Positions 63,654 to 64,000 of a stretch of DNA of 64,000 nt are shown here, piece by piece (position 1 is the stretch's first letter; each line of letters begins with the position of its first letter). The notes below the pieces were generated by a model. The model saw only the letters and a program-made list of their open reading frames with translations, did not search any database and had not been told where the DNA came from. The stretch is from positions 42,147 through 106,146 of the forward strand of contig NZ_JAAWWD010000038.1 of assembly GCF_021404545.1 (NCBI RefSeq). Reading direction: 5' to 3'. Source of the DNA: Aestuariivita sp. (GTDB lineage: Bacteria > Pseudomonadota > Alphaproteobacteria > Rhodobacterales > Rhodobacteraceae). The position numbers and the translations under genes were made by a program.

Positions 63654-64000
63654 CGCGATGGTCTGAGCGGGCGGCGGGACAAGTCCCGCCCTACTGTCTG
63701 GCCCGTAGGGCGGGACTTGTCCCGCCGCCCCTGCAATACAGACCGGGTTGACAGTGAAGGTTCTGCATGCGGCACCCAGCAGTCTTGCTCATACGTGCCC
63801 CTCGATCCAACCACGATTGCCGCAGAGCATCTCCACTCCTCTGCCCGGATGGCATCCCATGCGACCGGAGGCGACGCCATTGACGGAGCGCGTGCCGGAC
63901 CATGTGCCATCCCACTGCGCGCAGGTCAGGTCTACCCCGCCCCGGTTTGATCGCCCGCCCAGGGGCCCCTTCTGCCCTTTTTACCATCCCCCAGCCCACC
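63654..64000. other. 347 bases to the window edge without a supported gene
   Basis: After the fpr stop comes the REP-like palindrome (63669-63730). The remaining 270 bases carry open frames on both strands but none with a ribosome-binding site or family match. Confidence 0.55.
63669..63730. repeat. REP-like palindrome, copy 2 (26-bp perfect inverted repeat)
   Basis: Arms 63669-63694 and 63705-63730 are perfectly complementary over 26 bp around a 10-base loop. The arm sequence equals that of copy 1 at 14302-14365 except for one base (C for T at position 4 of the shared arm), and the opposite arm has the matching change (G for A). It lies 15 bases after the fpr stop and could double as its terminator, although a T-run is lacking. 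Confidence 0.95.

Overview
The window looks like the chromosome of a GC-rich alphaproteobacterium of the order Rhodobacterales (Roseobacter/Rhodobacter type). Pointers are the NDUFA12-type complex I subunit next to an MlaD protein, the gene order accB-accC-aat, the cysG-DUF2849-cysI-cysH-DUF934 sulfur operon, the long alphaproteobacterial forms of PstC and PstA, a PhoX phosphatase and a BciB-like 8-vinyl reductase. I name no species. Nearly all of the window is ordinary coding sequence; the accessory part is small.

Layout. 1-2.7 kb: end of a vitamin B12/metal-type binding protein, two small unknown genes, and a persulfide-dioxygenase-like metallo-hydrolase with a TIGR01244 sulfur/phosphatase-like protein. 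2.7-3.35 kb: non-coding DNA with a striking heptamer tandem repeat. 3.35-8.2 kb (minus): response regulator, small membrane protein, transporter-fused histidine kinase and a lone SpoA (FliM/FliN-like) protein. 8.3-20.7 kb: a DUF2083 regulator, a complete branched-chain-type ABC importer (binding protein, two permeases, two ATPases), an adenylate cyclase, then a minus-strand set of thiolase, acyl-CoA ligase and 3-hydroxybutyrate dehydrogenase with a divergent PAS-LuxR regulator; together they suggest uptake and CoA-dependent breakdown of a small acid. 20.8-25.1 kb: accB, accC, aat and envelope/respiration genes. 25.2-27.3 kb: clpX and clpP. 27.4-39.4 kb: a photolyase-like flavoprotein, phoX, a BciB-like reductase with a B12-domain regulator, and the pstSCAB-phoU-phoB operon. 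39.5-41.7 kb: a chemoreceptor. 41.7-44.0 kb: a graveyard of three IS3 fragments around one STAS gene and beside tRNA-Val(CAC). 44.1-57.5 kb: an HU protein with a basic tail, lon, tgt, a porin, SPFH/NfeD, SufT-like, a glycerophosphodiesterase, an A-type iron-sulfur carrier, tpiA and a cytochrome P450. 57.5-63.7 kb: an Lrp regulator and the assimilatory sulfur operon, then ferredoxin-NADP reductase.

How it works together. Phosphate is the recurrent theme: phoX, the pst operon, the porin gene and the glycerophosphodiesterase gene each have heptamers at about 11-bp spacing upstream that resemble Pho boxes, while phoR is not in the window. Two FNR-type palindromes precede the metallo-hydrolase and the ferredoxin-NADP reductase.

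The most unusual non-coding signals are: (i) a 26-27 bp inverted repeat present twice, 49 kb apart, with a compensatory base-pair change; (ii) ten-plus copies of a TGACCTC heptamer; (iii) back-to-back perfect hairpins between tgt and lon. No CRISPR array, prophage, toxin-antitoxin or defence locus was recognised, and I did not find a convincing wholly new multi-gene system.
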